In this document: one piece after another, positions 46,440 to 58,226 of the stretch
Position numbering within the stretch: the first letter of the stretch is position 1
Layout: every line of letters starts with the position of its first letter
Source of the DNA: Margaritifera margaritifera
Lineage: Eukaryota > Mollusca > Bivalvia > Unionida > Margaritiferidae
Assembly: GCA_029931535.1 (NCBI GenBank)
Contig: JAQPZY010001432.1
Span: forward strand, 1,878,001-1,942,000
DNA: 64,000 bases
Direction: 5' to 3'
Notes under the pieces: model-generated
What the model was told of the DNA's origin: nothing
Database searches by the model: none
What the model saw: only the letters and a program-made list of their open reading frames with translations
Made by a program: the position numbers and the translations under genes

Positions 46440-47470
46440 CTAAACGACCCAGGAGAATCAAGAGGCGATCTGGCACTCCTGCCGGATCAGCCACCAAAGA
46501 CAGTCCCCCGCTCCGCATGAGGAGTTATGGTATGAGGTTCCCATTACCCCTGGATCTTCTACCAAACACAGTGACTCTGAGCCGAAGAGTCCTGCTTCAC
46601 AGGAGCTAAAGCAGGATGATGATGTAATATCAGTCCTTGTGGACTCTCACGAGTTTAACTCAGAACAGGCTGAGATGGGCCCCCTCCCTTCCAGTCCCCT
46701 TCAGCTGTCATCCCAGGTGGTGGAGGAGAAAGAGATTTGGTCTTTTGCCAGGGCGGCTAATGCAGTTGACTTTCTCCTGCCCAGGATTTGTGCCCCAAAC
46801 CTTCAACTCAGATGACACAGAAATTGTCTCCAGTTTGGAGAAACTCTCTGAGGCTGCGTCCCGCACAGATCTCCTCTTGCTCCTCCATTTGACCATGGTT
46901 AAGTAGCTTTCTCAAAGGTTGTGTAAGGGCCAGAAGTTTGCTAGGCAGATAGGGGGGTGGTCTGTTCCTCCATCTATGTTGAGACTTCTGGTATCTGCAT
47001 CTAGCTATAAGGTTCACTCCCCTGCCTGGCCTCTTAAACCTCCCAGTGTGGATGCTGGGTCCTTACAAGTGGGTATATCCTCAAGGACCTGTGCATGCCT
47101 CCCAATTAAGACATTCGTGGTCATAGAGTCAAAGGCTAGGGCACTGGCCAATCTTGATTCAACCACCTCATTAAGTCTACTGAAGGAGGACACTCAGTGA
47201 CCAAGACATCTCAACATGCCTTGTCTATGTCCATGACCTTATCAGCAGAGCTTCTAAACCTCCATAGTGATGCAGCTTTGGAGCACAGTAAGAACCTCCT
47301 GGGGGCTGCTCCCCTAGAGGCAGAGACCCTCTTCAGAGGTCTCATTCCCACTATGGCTTCTCAGGACCTCAGAGACCAACAACACCAGTCCCTCACATCC
47401 ACTCCTGTCCCATCAAGACCAGCCAGGAAGCATGGTCACCTTTACTGCCCCCTGGGGCTATCGGCTTAGT
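46440..47470 (+). pseudogene. DIRS gag-like region, frameshifted
   Basis: Pieces in several frames include EEKEIWSFARAANAVDFL (from about 46726), SQRLCKGQKFARQIGGWSV, PPSMLRLLVSASSYKVHSPA and a helical stretch around ALEHSKNLLGAAPLEAE. The same pieces recur in the second DIRS copy at 58912-59240 (EEEEIWSFDKAVSEIDCF, PPSMLHLLVSVSSYRVHSPA), so they form one protein. The N-terminal part is missing compared with that copy. Confidence 0.75.
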
Positions 47471-47799
47471 TTTTCAAACTCACGCAGCCCCAGTCCAAAA
47501 AGCAATCCCAATTCCAACTTCCTCCATGGCAATCAAGCCTTAGCAGAGATCACCGAAGAGACCAAGGGAGGAAGTTGCAGTCCCTTCTCCTTTGCCTAAG
47601 GAAGGGGAGCCAGCAGCCCTAGGGACTTGCTCCCCATCCTGTGGTGTGTCCCTCTTTCATTAACTTCCGTAGGTGCCAGACTATCCCTTTTTTCAGAGGC
47701 TTGGTCAAGCATAACGGGCGATGATTGAGTCTTCTCAATCATAAATGGAGGATACGGCTTCAGTTCCAGGAACTTCCTCCTCTGGTAAGGACCCCCATG

Positions 47800-49560
47800 T
47801 ACTTCCACCAGTTGAATCTGGTATGATTCAAGGAAGAGGTGCACTCCCTTCTGCAGAAGGGTGCAGTAGAGAGGTATGATTCAAGGAAGAGGTGCACTCC
47901 CTTCTGCAGAAGGGTGCAGTAGAGAGGATGTTCAATGACCAGTCTCCAGCTTTCTACTCCCAGATTTTCCTCATTCCTAAAAAGGGTTGAAAGTTCCGTC
48001 TTATTATCAACCTTTCCACCGTAAACAAATGTTTGCAGGAGAAACCTTTCAAGATGGAGAACACAGCCTCAGTCAGGAATGCCATAAGGCCCAGCAACTG
48101 GGCAGTCTCCATTGACCTTCAGGATGTGTACTTTCACATCCAAATCTTTCCTCCTCACATGAAGTACCTCTGGTTTTGCTTGGACGGAGAGATCTTCCAA
48201 TTTTGCACCCTGCCGTTGGCCTAGCTTCTGCATCCAGAGTGTTTACCAGAGTTCTGGGAGTAGTTGCCGTCCACCTAAGGTCACTGGGGAACCCTATCCT
48301 CCAGTATTTCTGTCACTGGTTGATCCACAATGGACTATTAGAGTCCCTCAGACAAGATCTGGCTGTCAGTTGGTCTGTGGTGGCCATACTGGACCTTTTA
48401 CCCAACCTAGTAAAATTGGAGTTGGTTCCATCTCAAGATTTTGTCTACATGGGGATGAATTTCATCATGAACAGAGGATTAGTCCATGTCCGACAGGATA
48501 GAGTAGACAAGATCCTGACTCTGTTAGAGGCATTGAGAGCCAAGACCACCTTGTTGGCTCATCTGTTTCTTTCTCATCTATGAACCTTGAACTCCACAGT
48601 GGACCTGGCTTACTTCAGCAGACTGCACTTGCACCCTCTCCAGTTTCACCTTCTGGAAAACTGGAAACCTCGCAGGGATCCTCTGAATTTCAGATTTCTC
48701 TTGGTCAGGATTTCCACCATCATCTGATTTGGTGGTCAAATCGGGACCTGTTTCTGGTTGGAGTCCCCTTGCACGCCCCCAAGCCCCAGTTCTGTCTGTT
48801 CGCAGATGTGTCAGATTCAGGGTGGGGCATTCATCTAGAGCCGGAAGGACTGATTCTTCGGGGTTCATGGTCCTGGGAAGAATCTCCCCTCCACATCAAC
48901 AATTTGGAAATGAGGGCAGTGCTCTAAGGCCTGCAGGGGTGTGTCCACCAAATAAGAGGTCGCTGCATGATGGTCTCCTCCGACAACATGTCAGTGTTAG
49001 AGTAACTCAAGAGACAAGGAGGCACACATACACATTGTCTCTTTGTGAATATTTTTAACCTCCTTCGCTGGGCAACTTCAGTAGGAATTACCCTCTGAGT
49101 ATGCCACATTCCCGGCAAGAAAAATATTTTGGTGTACAGTCTGTCAAGGAAGGGGAAGAAAGTCCTCACGGAATGGTCTCTACACCAATTTGTAGCAGAT
49201 TCCCTCTTCAGACTCTGGGGGACACCATTGGTGGACTTGTTTGTGACATGGCTGAACAACAAGCTTCCCTTTTACTTTTCCCCATTTCCTGACCAGAGGG
49301 CCTGGGCAGTGGATGCTTTCAGCCTGAAGTGGGATCGTCTGTTTGCTGATGCCTTCCAACCCTGCAGGATGATTCCACAAGTTCTTCAAAAAGTAAGGAC
49401 CAGCACTGCTCGGCTCATTTTTATAGGCCATCTGTGGTCCCAGCAATCATCATGGTTCAGCAATCTTCTTGACCTGCTGGTAGACCAGCCCAGGACATTA
49501 CCCCAGTGGAGGGACCTCCTGTCACAGCACAAAGGATCTCTCATACACATCAGCCCATAG
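47800..49560 (+). pseudogene. DIRS reverse transcriptase and RNase H, inactivated
   Basis: Pieces in order: a priming-side segment with IPKKG and RLIINLSTVNKCL, then NWAVSIDLQDVYFHIQIFPP, the fingers/palm stretch, and the catalytic Y-x-D-D-W position, which here reads YFCHW (about 48302-48316). Both catalytic aspartates are therefore lost. The connection follows (FVYMGMNFIMNRGLVHVRQD). RNase H follows with LFADVSDSGWGIHLE, LEMRAV and SSDNMSVLE. Then comes the DIRS-typical VDLFVTWLNNKLPFYFSP and FPDQRAWAVDAFSLKWDRLF. Several stops and frameshifts are present. Confidence 0.85.
47821..47926. repeat. 53-bp tandem duplication inside the DIRS RT
   Basis: GTATGATTCAAGGAAGAGGT ... AGTAGAGAG occurs twice in a row with no differences. 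53 bp shifts the frame. Confidence 0.95.
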
Positions 49561-50583
49561 ATTCTCCACCTACACGCTTAGCTCATCTCAAACTATCTCC
49601 ACCACAACAAGTTTTGGAGCAAGGTTGCGGAGTGTATCGTTCAAGCCAGGAGGTCTATGATGCCAAGTGGAGAATCTTTTGCGATTGGTGCAGTAGGAAA
49701 CGTGTTAATTCTAGCTGTACCTTTATGAGTGCAGTGGCTGATTTTTTTAAGAGACACAATACTCGGTTTCTACCATTAAGGGCTATAGGGCAGCCCTTTC
49801 CAACACACTCAAAGTTTCTAAAGGACTGGCCATTGGTTTGGATTCACATATTGCTGACCTGATCAGGTATTTTGAGCTATAGAGGCCAGTGCCTTGCTCT
49901 CTAATGCCTAGATGGAATCTTTTGACAAAAAAAACCCCTTCAAACCTTTGGATGAAGCTTCTTTAGAGAACTGTACCCTAAAGACAGTTTTCCTGTTCTC
50001 CTTGGCGCCCGCAAGACATAGGAGTGAACTTCATGCCCTATCCATAGAACCAGGCTGTTTGTGGTTCAGTGGTAACTATGAGTTGGTTTCTCTCCTTTGC
50101 CAATCAGGGTTTTTAGCAAAAACCTAGCTTCTGTTGGTAGCTCTGCTCCCTATATAGATCCCCAGTCTCAGCTGTATCTGTGCTGGGGATGATCAGGATT
50201 GACTTTTATGCCCTGTTAGGGTTTTACATTTCTATTTGGCAACCTCTAAAGGGAAAGAAAGGGTAGGAAGCGTCTTTTCCTACCTTTTAAGGGTTCGGCT
50301 AATGTATCAGTTTCCACTCTCTGAGGTGGATTGTCATTACAATCAAAGAGCTTAGCAGTCCCTTACTGAGAGGGACCTTTTTTTATTCATGAAGATTAGA
50401 GCCCATGAGGTTCATGCCATTGCTACCTCATGGGCCTATCTAACTCATTCGTTGTTGGAGGATGTGATGAAAGCCGCATTTTGGCAATCACACACTACCT
50501 TCTCATTTTTCCTTTGTTCCTTGGCACACCAAAGTGAAGGCATTTTTTCCCTAGGGCCCATAGTTACACCCACCTTGCAATGA
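49561..50583 (+). pseudogene. DIRS tyrosine recombinase, inactivated
   Basis: The N-terminal core-binding part reads YRSSQEVYDAKWRIFCDWCS. The catalytic part reads ASLENCTLKTVFLFSLA, then ARHRSELHAL (box A arginine region). In the box B position RAHEVHAIATSWA, the arginine usual in H-x-x-R is histidine. The tyrosine-bearing TF-x-x-FY segment reads TFSFFLCSLA, so the nucleophile is also lost. It ends SLGPIVTPTLQ at a stop at 50581. In an active element this enzyme would insert the circular DNA copy without target duplication. Confidence 0.85.
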
Positions 50584-50611
50584 TGTCCTACTAATGGTCT
50601 TTGTCCATAAA

Positions 50612-50737
50612 AGAGATGATGACTACTGACATGTGCTGGGTCATAGGGCAGGCATCTGGAATCATCCAGAAAGTCACCCTATGGTAGGGTGAATTCTCAT
50701 CATACAGACAAGGGTTGTTTACATCCCAGAAAGGTTA
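50612..50737 (-). repeat. DIRS right inverted terminal repeat
   Basis: Reverse complement of 46172-46294 at roughly 80% by eye. It ends GGTTA. Confidence 0.9.
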
Positions 50738-51879
50738 AACGATGCAACAGCAACATTTTTATATCAAAATACGCTATACAGATCATCAAAAGGCCCCTTC
50801 ATCTAACCATTATGAGAAATATTGGTGTCTAAAAACAATTGATATATGCACTTAAAGTGTTGCAAACAAATCTGTCTCCAATAATTGCAAAGTTTTATAA
50901 ATAGGTGAGATCATATTCCAAATTGCCAACATACCAATGGAAATTTGAGGGTTGATTTTTCAGATTATGATGACTATAGAGACATTCACCAGAGAGTAAT
51001 TAATTGATCTTCTAACATAGGTTCTAAATACAAAAAAATGATTAGAACTTCCTCCAGAAGTTGTCCCATTTAATAGACAACCAAATATAGACATGTACAT
51101 TACATGTACAAAAACAGCACCACAGTGAATTAGATGATGGTGAGATGAGGTGCCCATTTATGTGGGAAATTCAAGCAGAAGAGACTGTGAACCAAGTATA
51201 CAAATTCGACATCACATTTAGATATTTTTTCATATCTTATGAACATTTACATCCTCATGTTAATTATTTTTTTTTGTTTATCATGCCAAGCCAACATTCC
51301 ATTTGTATTTGTAACAATATTTTTAACCACTGCTCTGTTGTATGCAAAAACATTTTCATTTATGATGTCATAATGTTTGCCCATATGCCATACACTAAGC
51401 TTTAAAAAGATGGGAACAACCTAGCAACATACAACCACAGAGCAACAGTGGTAAGTGTTAATATAACTTTAAAAGAAATAAATCACTAATCAAAGTTTAA
51501 TAAAATGAGGAAAAAATTCCTTTCACAGCATTAAAACAAAAATGTTGACAGCAATCTGTTTTTAAATAAGATAGTTATTTCTCTTTTTTAAGAAGAGACC
51601 CTTGAGGAGTAATGTTGCTAGAATAAATTTATAGGAATTCCTTAGTAAAAACCAGTATGGCAGAAGGGCTATAATAGTCTTGTTCCTTCTGTGAGAACAA
51701 AGTATGTATCATCTAGAAAAAAAACTTTGTTTCTAGTATTTAGCTTTATTGGTCTTAGACCAGAAGAGTCTGTCTGTCGATTAATTGTCTCTCTATTAGC
51801 ACAAGTTTGTTATCACCATTTTTTCTAAACTACTTGGAGGATTACCATAAAACTTTGTGCACACATTTATCCCAGGGTC
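50738..51879. other. Intergenic stretch, no gene seen
   Basis: AT-rich. The open frame at 51145-51405 has no recognisable domain. Confidence 0.5.
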
Positions 51880-52130
51880 TAGTTCTTCCTAAATAACAAT
51901 GGTACCACACTGACATCCATTATTGCCACCACAGTGGCCATTTTGAAAATCTTGTTATTGCTACTCCTATTGAATGGATAGTCATATCAACATCGGGTTT
52001 TCGCTAAAAGACCTATGCTGTCTAGTTGCTTCTAAGTTTTCACCAAAAGACTTTTAAAGACATCTAGTTGGTCCTGAATGAAAATGGTGCCAATCTTGTA
52101 TCCAGTATGGTGGCCATCTTGAAATTGTGT
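51880..52130. repeat. Inverted fragment of degenerate array family D
   Basis: CCTAAATAACAATGGTACCA, GGTGGCCATCTTGAAATTGT, CTTTTAAAGACATCTAGTTG and CCTGAATGAAAATGGTGCCA are reverse-complement matches to units at 30500-31612. About 1.7 units are present. Confidence 0.75.
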
Positions 52131-52825
52131 TGTTGTGCAAGAATAGCAGTGATAGTTTCAACACTCAGTAGTTAAAAAGAGGAAAAAGTGTTATTTTGGA
52201 TTCCTGGAAATTCTTTTTGGCCAGTAGCGTGTCATTCCCTTTTAGGGACTCTTGTTTACTTATGGTTTCTCAAGATTTGCTGAAGATGAGTAATTCAGCA
52301 AAGAATGCAAAATTCAGAATGATAAAATCAAAGAAGGTAGAGAAGGCTCAGTTTTCCTTATTTATATAAATTCACAACTTTAAAGATATTTTCCATTATC
52401 ATCAAAGAAATTAATGTTACATGCAGTACAGAAGAATGTGCATCTGCCCTAATGCAAAACATTTCCATTCTGTCATGCAAGCATTATTGTTATTGTACTT
52501 GTGAATTAATCTACTTTTTTCAGAAGCACCTCATCAGTACACTCAAAATGTCAGTAAGTACACACATGACAGAAGGTGCACTTGCTTCTCCTAGGCTCTG
52601 CCTATTTCATATTACTACACCATCTACATTCCCCAGTGATATTTTAGGACAATACATGTATATTCTTATTCAGGTTTTCATATAGTCATGAAAAGTACTT
52701 AAACTTGATCACATTTGTAAAGTACTAGACATCTCATCCATTCCACACTTGTTATGACTTAGTGGTATGGGACCCACATCATTCAACAGGATATTTTAAC
52801 AAACAGACAAACAAACTTATAGATT
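52131..52825. other. Intergenic stretch, no gene seen
   Basis: No motif recognised. Confidence 0.5.
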
Positions 52826-53032
52826 TACCATCTATACTCGCATATAAGCCAGGTCCAAATGCAAACAACATAGACCCTGATCTGTCATGGCATAATGCGT
52901 CTGTGTTGTTTGTTCTACTGATTAGTCCTTACAAACTGCATAGACCCAGATCTGCTGGCGCATTATGCGATGGCAGATCTGGGTCTATGCAGTTTGCAGT
53001 TGATATTAGATTATACACGAGTATATACGGTA
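52826..53032 (-). mobile_element. Triple-hairpin MITE, copy with shortened hairpin B
   Basis: Ends TACCATCTATACTCGCATAT and ACACGAGTATATACGGTA. In hairpin B part of the right arm is deleted (CATAATGCGTCTGTGTTGTT). Hairpin A is perfect. Confidence 0.92.
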
Positions 53033-53573
53033 ATATGAAATAGGCAAATTCTAAGAGTGCAAGTGCAGCTTTCTGACTCATCCTGGTGTCATATAAAAGC
53101 TGGCTTGTGTCTTGCATTCAGCATGTATGCCTTTTTAGCCTGTGCATAGGAAATTATATAGCATTGCACTGAATATCTGTTATTTTTGCTTCTCTGTTTT
53201 TTTTCCCCTCATAATTGCACATTTTTTATATGGCCAAAATAATAGTGCTGAAACAACTGTTGCTTTTTTGCTAGTTGACTAATCACTCAGAAAAGGTAGA
53301 CTAGTTGTGATATAATTAATATCATTGTAGAAGGACAGTTAAACCTGTGTACAAATAAGATGGAGTTGGGGTGTAAAAGATTGACAAATATCTCCATGGT
53401 CAGAACTTGTGAAATTGTTTGTTTATTTCATCCATTAGCCAGTTAGCCCTATTTTATAAATTCTCTGCAAAATGTTTATCATATACCATTAAATGACATT
53501 GATGAAAATAGGCTTGATTATGCATTCAATTGACTGATGCCATTTGAAATTTTCTTTTTTTTTTCTTTTTTTT
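53033..53573. other. Intergenic stretch, no gene seen
   Basis: T-rich. No feature recognised. Confidence 0.5.
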
Positions 53574-53782
53574 TTCTATACTCGCTTATAAGTTGGATCC
53601 AACTGCAAACAGCTAAGACCCTGATCTGCTGTCGAATAATGTGCTAGCAGATCAGGGTCTTTGATGTTTGTTCCACTGATTGCTCCTAACAAACTGCATA
53701 GACCCAGATCTGCCACCACATTAAACGATGGCAGATCTGTGTCTCTGCAGTTTGCAGTTGGACCCAATTATATATTGTCGGT
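53574..53782 (-). mobile_element. Triple-hairpin MITE, copy with decayed outer ends
   Basis: TCTATACTCGCTTATAAGTT at the left, next to a TTTTCTTTTTTTTT tract, and CCCAATTATATATTGTCGGT at the right. Both hairpins are present (CTGATCTGC/GCAGATCAGGGTC and CAGATCTGCC/GGCAGATCTGTGTC). Confidence 0.87.
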
Positions 53783-55552
53783 GTAGTAATCATTTCTATA
53801 AATAATTTAGTAAAAAAAATCTTTATTTTATCAAGATTTTTTTCTTCTATCAAGATGTTCAAAGTAGAATGTACATGTTGAAAAGGTAATACCTGGTAAT
53901 CTCTCTTGATTATCACTAAACATTGATTAAACTACCATGTGGCTACAGATCAGTCTTCTTAATACAGTGAGTGTAGTGATTTTATTTTTTTCTGTTTCTC
54001 AATATTTATTTCATGATTGTAATGTTTCATACTTTAAAATTTTTTAATAGAACTTCAAAATTTAGATTACTGACACCTTGTACCAATTCCATTGTTCTAT
54101 GTGTCAGTGAATGTTAAATGTGATTATTTGTGTGAGTCTTTTGCAACAACAATCAATAATCTTTGGTTTTATTGGGTTGAGCCCTCTTTAAAGTTTTTTG
54201 CCTACAAATCTTTTGGTTTTTGTTGACTCATGGAATGGTCCTTTGCATATGGAGCAAAAGGCGATAGATCAATACCTTGTGAAGAGGAACCAGAACTGTT
54301 AAATGTGATCAGCTGGAAAGTTGTCATGACTGCGTATGTAAGGCTGAATTGACATTCATTTTTTTCCACTTTATTAAATAGAAAAACATATCTTTTTAAG
54401 TGGTACCAAGTATATTTATAAGTGAAAGCTGTTTAAAGCCAAGGGAGGTGAGGCAGCTAGTGGATTGGCAATTTTGTAGTCCGTTATCTGTCTCTTTGAA
54501 AGTTTACTTGCCAACTAGTTGTTGAAGCACTACAAAATAATTATCTGTTAATTCCAAACTGTTTGGTTGGTTTGCAATTAGGTTTACGTTATTGCTGCAA
54601 GATCACACCTGGGATGAAGAAAAAAATGTTGCCACAGATATTGTCCAAAAAATATACTAAATCCAGTGGAAACTTCTGGCATTTGTATCTCTTAAATGTC
54701 TAGAGCACTGCTTTATTTAAAATAATTGTTTAAAGCATTTTATTACAACTATAGGTCAGTTTTTTGTCAAAATTAATTGGGCTGAAGGATAAATAGCATT
54801 ATTGTCCATTTTATATTTAAAAAAATGGCTTTAAAATATATTGTGAAAAATTTTAATGTATGTATTTTGTACATGTGCTTTACATTTTATGTGTGGGAAG
54901 TATTTTAGCATTTATTAAAATTTTGAACAAAAATCTACTGTTGTAATAGTTGCAATACAGTCTAAATAACCATTGCAAATTATTCTTATGTTTAATATAA
55001 ATCTGACCCATAATTGAACAAATCAGAAAATAAAAATTAAGTTTAAGTACTGTCTTGAATCAGATAAGTAAATATGGTTTTACAAGGAAGTAAATTGTGA
55101 TTTTGCTTAAAAATATCCCAGGTTTAAATATTTTCATGCTAAATTTGTGTTGTTTCAGCTATTATTCTGAATTTCTTTTTTACAAAACCAAATATGAATT
55201 CATATTTAGAAGAATGAAGAACTATGAAGTCAAAAGTTGATCAAAATGAAACTTTTACTTTTACATTTTGCTTTAAGTGTACTGTGGCAGTAATAGGATA
55301 TAATTGATGAGGGTATTATTGAATGTGAGGACTAATGGCTTTTCATGTGATCAGCTGTAAATTTGTCGAAGACATGAACATGGTAATCCAATTTTTTATA
55401 TGCTTGCTGTAATTTGGAATGTATTATCTTATGATGTCCATCCTTTTGTCTGTCTGTTTTGTTTCCGTACAATAACTCGAGTTGTCCACCACCTACAGTT
55501 ACAAAACTGTGTGGATGGCTTGCACTTGGGAAAACAAAGAAGCCTATCAATT
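53783..55552. other. Intergenic stretch, no gene seen
   Basis: 1.8 kb of AT-rich sequence without a recognisable gene or repeat. Confidence 0.5.
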
Positions 55553-55692
55553 TCAGGGTCTATGTTGTTTGTTCTACTGATTAGTCGTGACAAATTGCAT
55601 AGACCCAGATCTGCCAGCATATTATGTGACAGCAGATCAGGGTCTATGTTGTTTGCATTTGGACCCAGCTTATACACTAGTATCTACTGTAG
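55553..55692 (-). mobile_element. Triple-hairpin MITE fragment, hybrid stem
   Basis: The right arm of B (ATCAGGGTCTATGTTGTTTG) and the linker are followed by a stem whose left arm is type A (AGACCCAGATCTGCC) and right arm type B (GGCAGATCAGGGTCTATG). The outer end is CACTAGTATCTACTGTA. Confidence 0.82.
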
Positions 55693-55754
55693 AACTCCCT
55701 GAAAGAGAAAATATTATGCAAATATTTTATTTGAAATATACTGCAGAAGCAGCA

Positions 55755-55823
55755 AAATGCGATGGCAGATCTGGGTCTATGCAGTTTGCAGTTGGTATCA
55801 GCTTATACACGAGTATATATGGT
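55755..55823 (-). mobile_element. Triple-hairpin MITE fragment (right A arm and end)
   Basis: ATGCGATGGCAGATCTGGGT + CTATGCAGTTTGCAGTTG, then end ACACGAGTATATATGGTA. It lies 62 bp from the preceding fragment. Confidence 0.85.
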
Positions 55824-56771
55824 AGTTTCAGTAGTACATAGTTTTCTTTTCAGGAATGTTGCAAATGTGGGGAAATGTGAGCACAAGAAGGCCCCATGGG
55901 ATATGCACCCCAGATGTTTATCTTGCAAAAGTGCATAAGAACATAAGAATGAACATCTGTCCCTTCTGTTGTTTATGGCTTGACAGTGTTTGGGATCTGG
56001 TGAGTGTTGGTGCACATGTAAAGGGAGGAATAAACGCCCTTCTTCCCCCTATACTCCTTGGTCCCAGGAGAGTATGGGATTCCTATCTCCTCGATTCCAG
56101 GAATGTATGGGATCTTTCTCTTCCCTAGAGAAGAGTACTGCCCCAGTGGGATAGTTTCATTCTGAGACCTATGTGACTTGGAACATAAATCCTTGGTCCC
56201 AGGAGACTATGAGACCAATCACTCCTTGATTCCAGGAGGGTATGGGATCCATCCAGAGTTGAGCAAATCCCATAGCCTGACGTCCCGGACTATTCATTTT
56301 CCAAGTCGAGCAAGTAAAATTTTCCAAGTCGCTAGTCTGGGACAAGTGCTTTTTAAAAAAGTTGGGCAAGTCCTTATTTTCGACTTTAATCACTATATCT
56401 ACCTTTATTTGGCCAATCATGCCCTCCGGGCATACTGAATACTTGATTCTACCCCTCAGTGTGTATACATTTACATCCTGTTACCGCTTGACTGCATATT
56501 GGGCTAAGCAACCAAATTATCGGCAAATCAAAACACGTCAAACAAAAGAAAGCCAGTATGATCAATTAGCAGTGTTTTAAGTGGCTTTGTTGCTTTGTGT
56601 TTACTCAGGCCAGATCACAATGTAATGAAAGGTACTTTACCAACATCAGTGTTGGTTTCCTTTATGAACTGATTAAATGACAGTAATGATTCTTTAATTT
56701 ATAATTGATTATACAGATGATTAATGTCCATGTGCGATATTGCGTTTGAAGCGAAACAATTCTGCTAATTA

Positions 56772-57569
56772 ATGAGCTGTCTCTGTTGGTATTTAAAAGA
56801 GAAAATGTATGTTATGATCACTTTAGAAGTAGTTGTCAAGCAAGCTGATAGTTACTCTGTGGATAAAGTGAGTTTGCTAAATTATTTTCGCAAGGAAGGT
56901 AATAAGGGCGATTCGGAGAAGGAAATTTTGTTTGAAAGTGGAGGGATAAAATGTAAGACTGCCACTGAGTGTGCGGTAGCTATTTCTCCAAAGAGACATA
57001 AGCAACAATCTGTGATGGCAAAAAATGTCAAATATGACACTACTAAGAGACAGAGAAATTTTCAGCCGCATTGGGTTGATTGTTATCCCTGGCTTGAATG
57101 TATTGACTCTGAAGGAAAGATGTTTTGCAGTTATTGCAAATAATATCCAAAACTGGCACAGGTTGGAAATTCACCCAGTGTATTTGTCAGTGGAACTGAC
57201 AAATTCAGGATTAAACCAATCAAGTCTCATGACATGTCTGGACCACACAAGGCCTGTGTAGCACAATATATGCAGGACACTAGCCAGCATGTGCAGAAAA
57301 TCAGTGAAGTCTTGAGAGAAGAAGTTAGGGAAAGTCTGAATTCCTGTAAATTCCTTTCCATTCTTGCTGATGGAAGTACTGATGCTACCATATCAGAGCA
57401 AGATATTGTGCATGTAAGATACCTGGACAATGGAAAACTGAAAATCTCATTTGTCAGCATGGAGGAGTTGAAATCAGCTGATGCCTTGGGAGTAAAGGAA
57501 GGCATTGAAATGGGTTTGGAGAAAGTCGGTCTTACATTGGCTGATCTTAGTGATGTTACCAGAGCTTGA
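56772..57569 (+). pseudogene. hAT transposase N-terminal half (BED-like zinc finger), one in-frame stop
   Basis: A single frame runs 266 codons with one TAA at 57141-57143. After a low-similarity lead come QPHWVDCYPWLECIDSEGKM and FCSYCK (zinc-finger Cys pair). After the stop come YPKLAQVGNSPSVFVSGTDK, FRIKPIKSHDMSGPHKACV (His partner region), and LNSCKFLSILADGSTDATIS with EQDIVHVRYL, which contains the conserved D-G-S-T-D of the hAT catalytic core. This matches the hAT-derived C17orf113/ZNF862/KIAA1586-like group. The catalytic C-terminal half and hATC dimerisation domain are missing, as the frame ends at 57569 and the right end of the element follows 390 bp later. Confidence 0.78.
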
Positions 57570-57831
57570 GGACTTTAACCCAGACACAGCTATCAAGTGC
57601 TGGCTTAGTGCTGGTGCAGGTGGCAGACATATACATGGACATTTTTTCAAATCCATCAGCTAAAACAATATATACATGAACCTGAAGAAGCCAAATGTAT
57701 AACAACCAATGTTTTTGAAAAATTAAATTCTTTTAAGAAATAATTATGTTGTATATTATTTCATTTGTTTTTTCTGTGGATTAAGTACATACATCTCATC
57801 AAATCTCGGCAAGTGATTACCATTTTGGGAC

Positions 57832-57905
57832 AAGTGAAAAGTAAGGTGGGACTAGTGAAGAGTAAGGTGGGACTAGTGAAGAGTAAGGTGGGACAAGTGA
57901 ATTTT
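57832..57905. repeat. 21-bp subterminal repeat of the hAT element
   Basis: GGGACAAGTGAAAAGTAAGGT, then two GGGACTAGTGAAGAGTAAGGT units, then GGGACAAGTG. Together with GGGACAAGTG (56339) and GGGCAAGTCC (56364) near the left end, these could be transposase-binding sites. Confidence 0.75.
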
Positions 57906-58226
57906 CTGAAACCACTTGTCCTGGACCAGTGGTTAAAAAGAATATTTGCTCAGCCCTGCTGTCTCTCATGAATTCAAGAGATGCATGCTACTGAATAGTC
58001 ATTTAACTCTATCAGGGTAGGCACTCCTCGATCCCTGGAGGATATGGGATTTATCTCTCACAAAGAGACGTAATGCTCTGAAGAGTTGCATGGTCTGCAG
58101 CCCAGTAAAGGTGCCAGAGACCAGATCACTCATCCTTGAGAAGGGAAAGCAACACACTCTGACTCATCAAATGGAAACTTGTCGATCAGATCATCATTGG
58201 CTGATTGGTCTTTGACTGTTTGACCA

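Larger units (their letters stand above)
46172..50737 (+). mobile_element. DIRS-type tyrosine-recombinase retrotransposon, dead copy
   Basis: Inverted terminal repeats of about 125 bp bound a 4.57-kb element with gag, reverse transcriptase, RNase H and tyrosine recombinase remnants in DIRS order. There is no LTR and no integrase. Multiple stops and frameshifts break every frame. TAACC marks the left outer edge and GGTTA the right. Base composition is clearly more GC-rich than the host sequence around it. Confidence 0.9.
56254..57958 (+). mobile_element. hAT-type DNA transposon, 1.7 kb, inserted in DIRS copy 2
   Basis: The left end CAGAGTTGAGCAAATCC and the right end, read inverted, CAGGGCTGAGCAAATATTC fit hAT termini. 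GGGACAAGTG words lie near both ends. The inside holds a BED-type transposase fragment (56772-57569). The outside sequence (TATGGGATCCATC | CTGTCTCTC) looks like one DIRS repeat unit broken in two. The flanking 8-mers GATCCATC and CTGTCTCT are not an obvious duplication. Confidence 0.8.

Noticed and set aside
46637..49862. Minus-strand open frames within the DIRS element
   Set aside because: Shadows of the plus-strand gag, RT and recombinase, which have clear family motifs.
55856..56128. 90-codon frame as a host gene exon (preceded by CTTTTCAG)
   Set aside because: Its Cys/His pieces and following repeat words fit the gag start of DIRS copy 2 better than a host exon.
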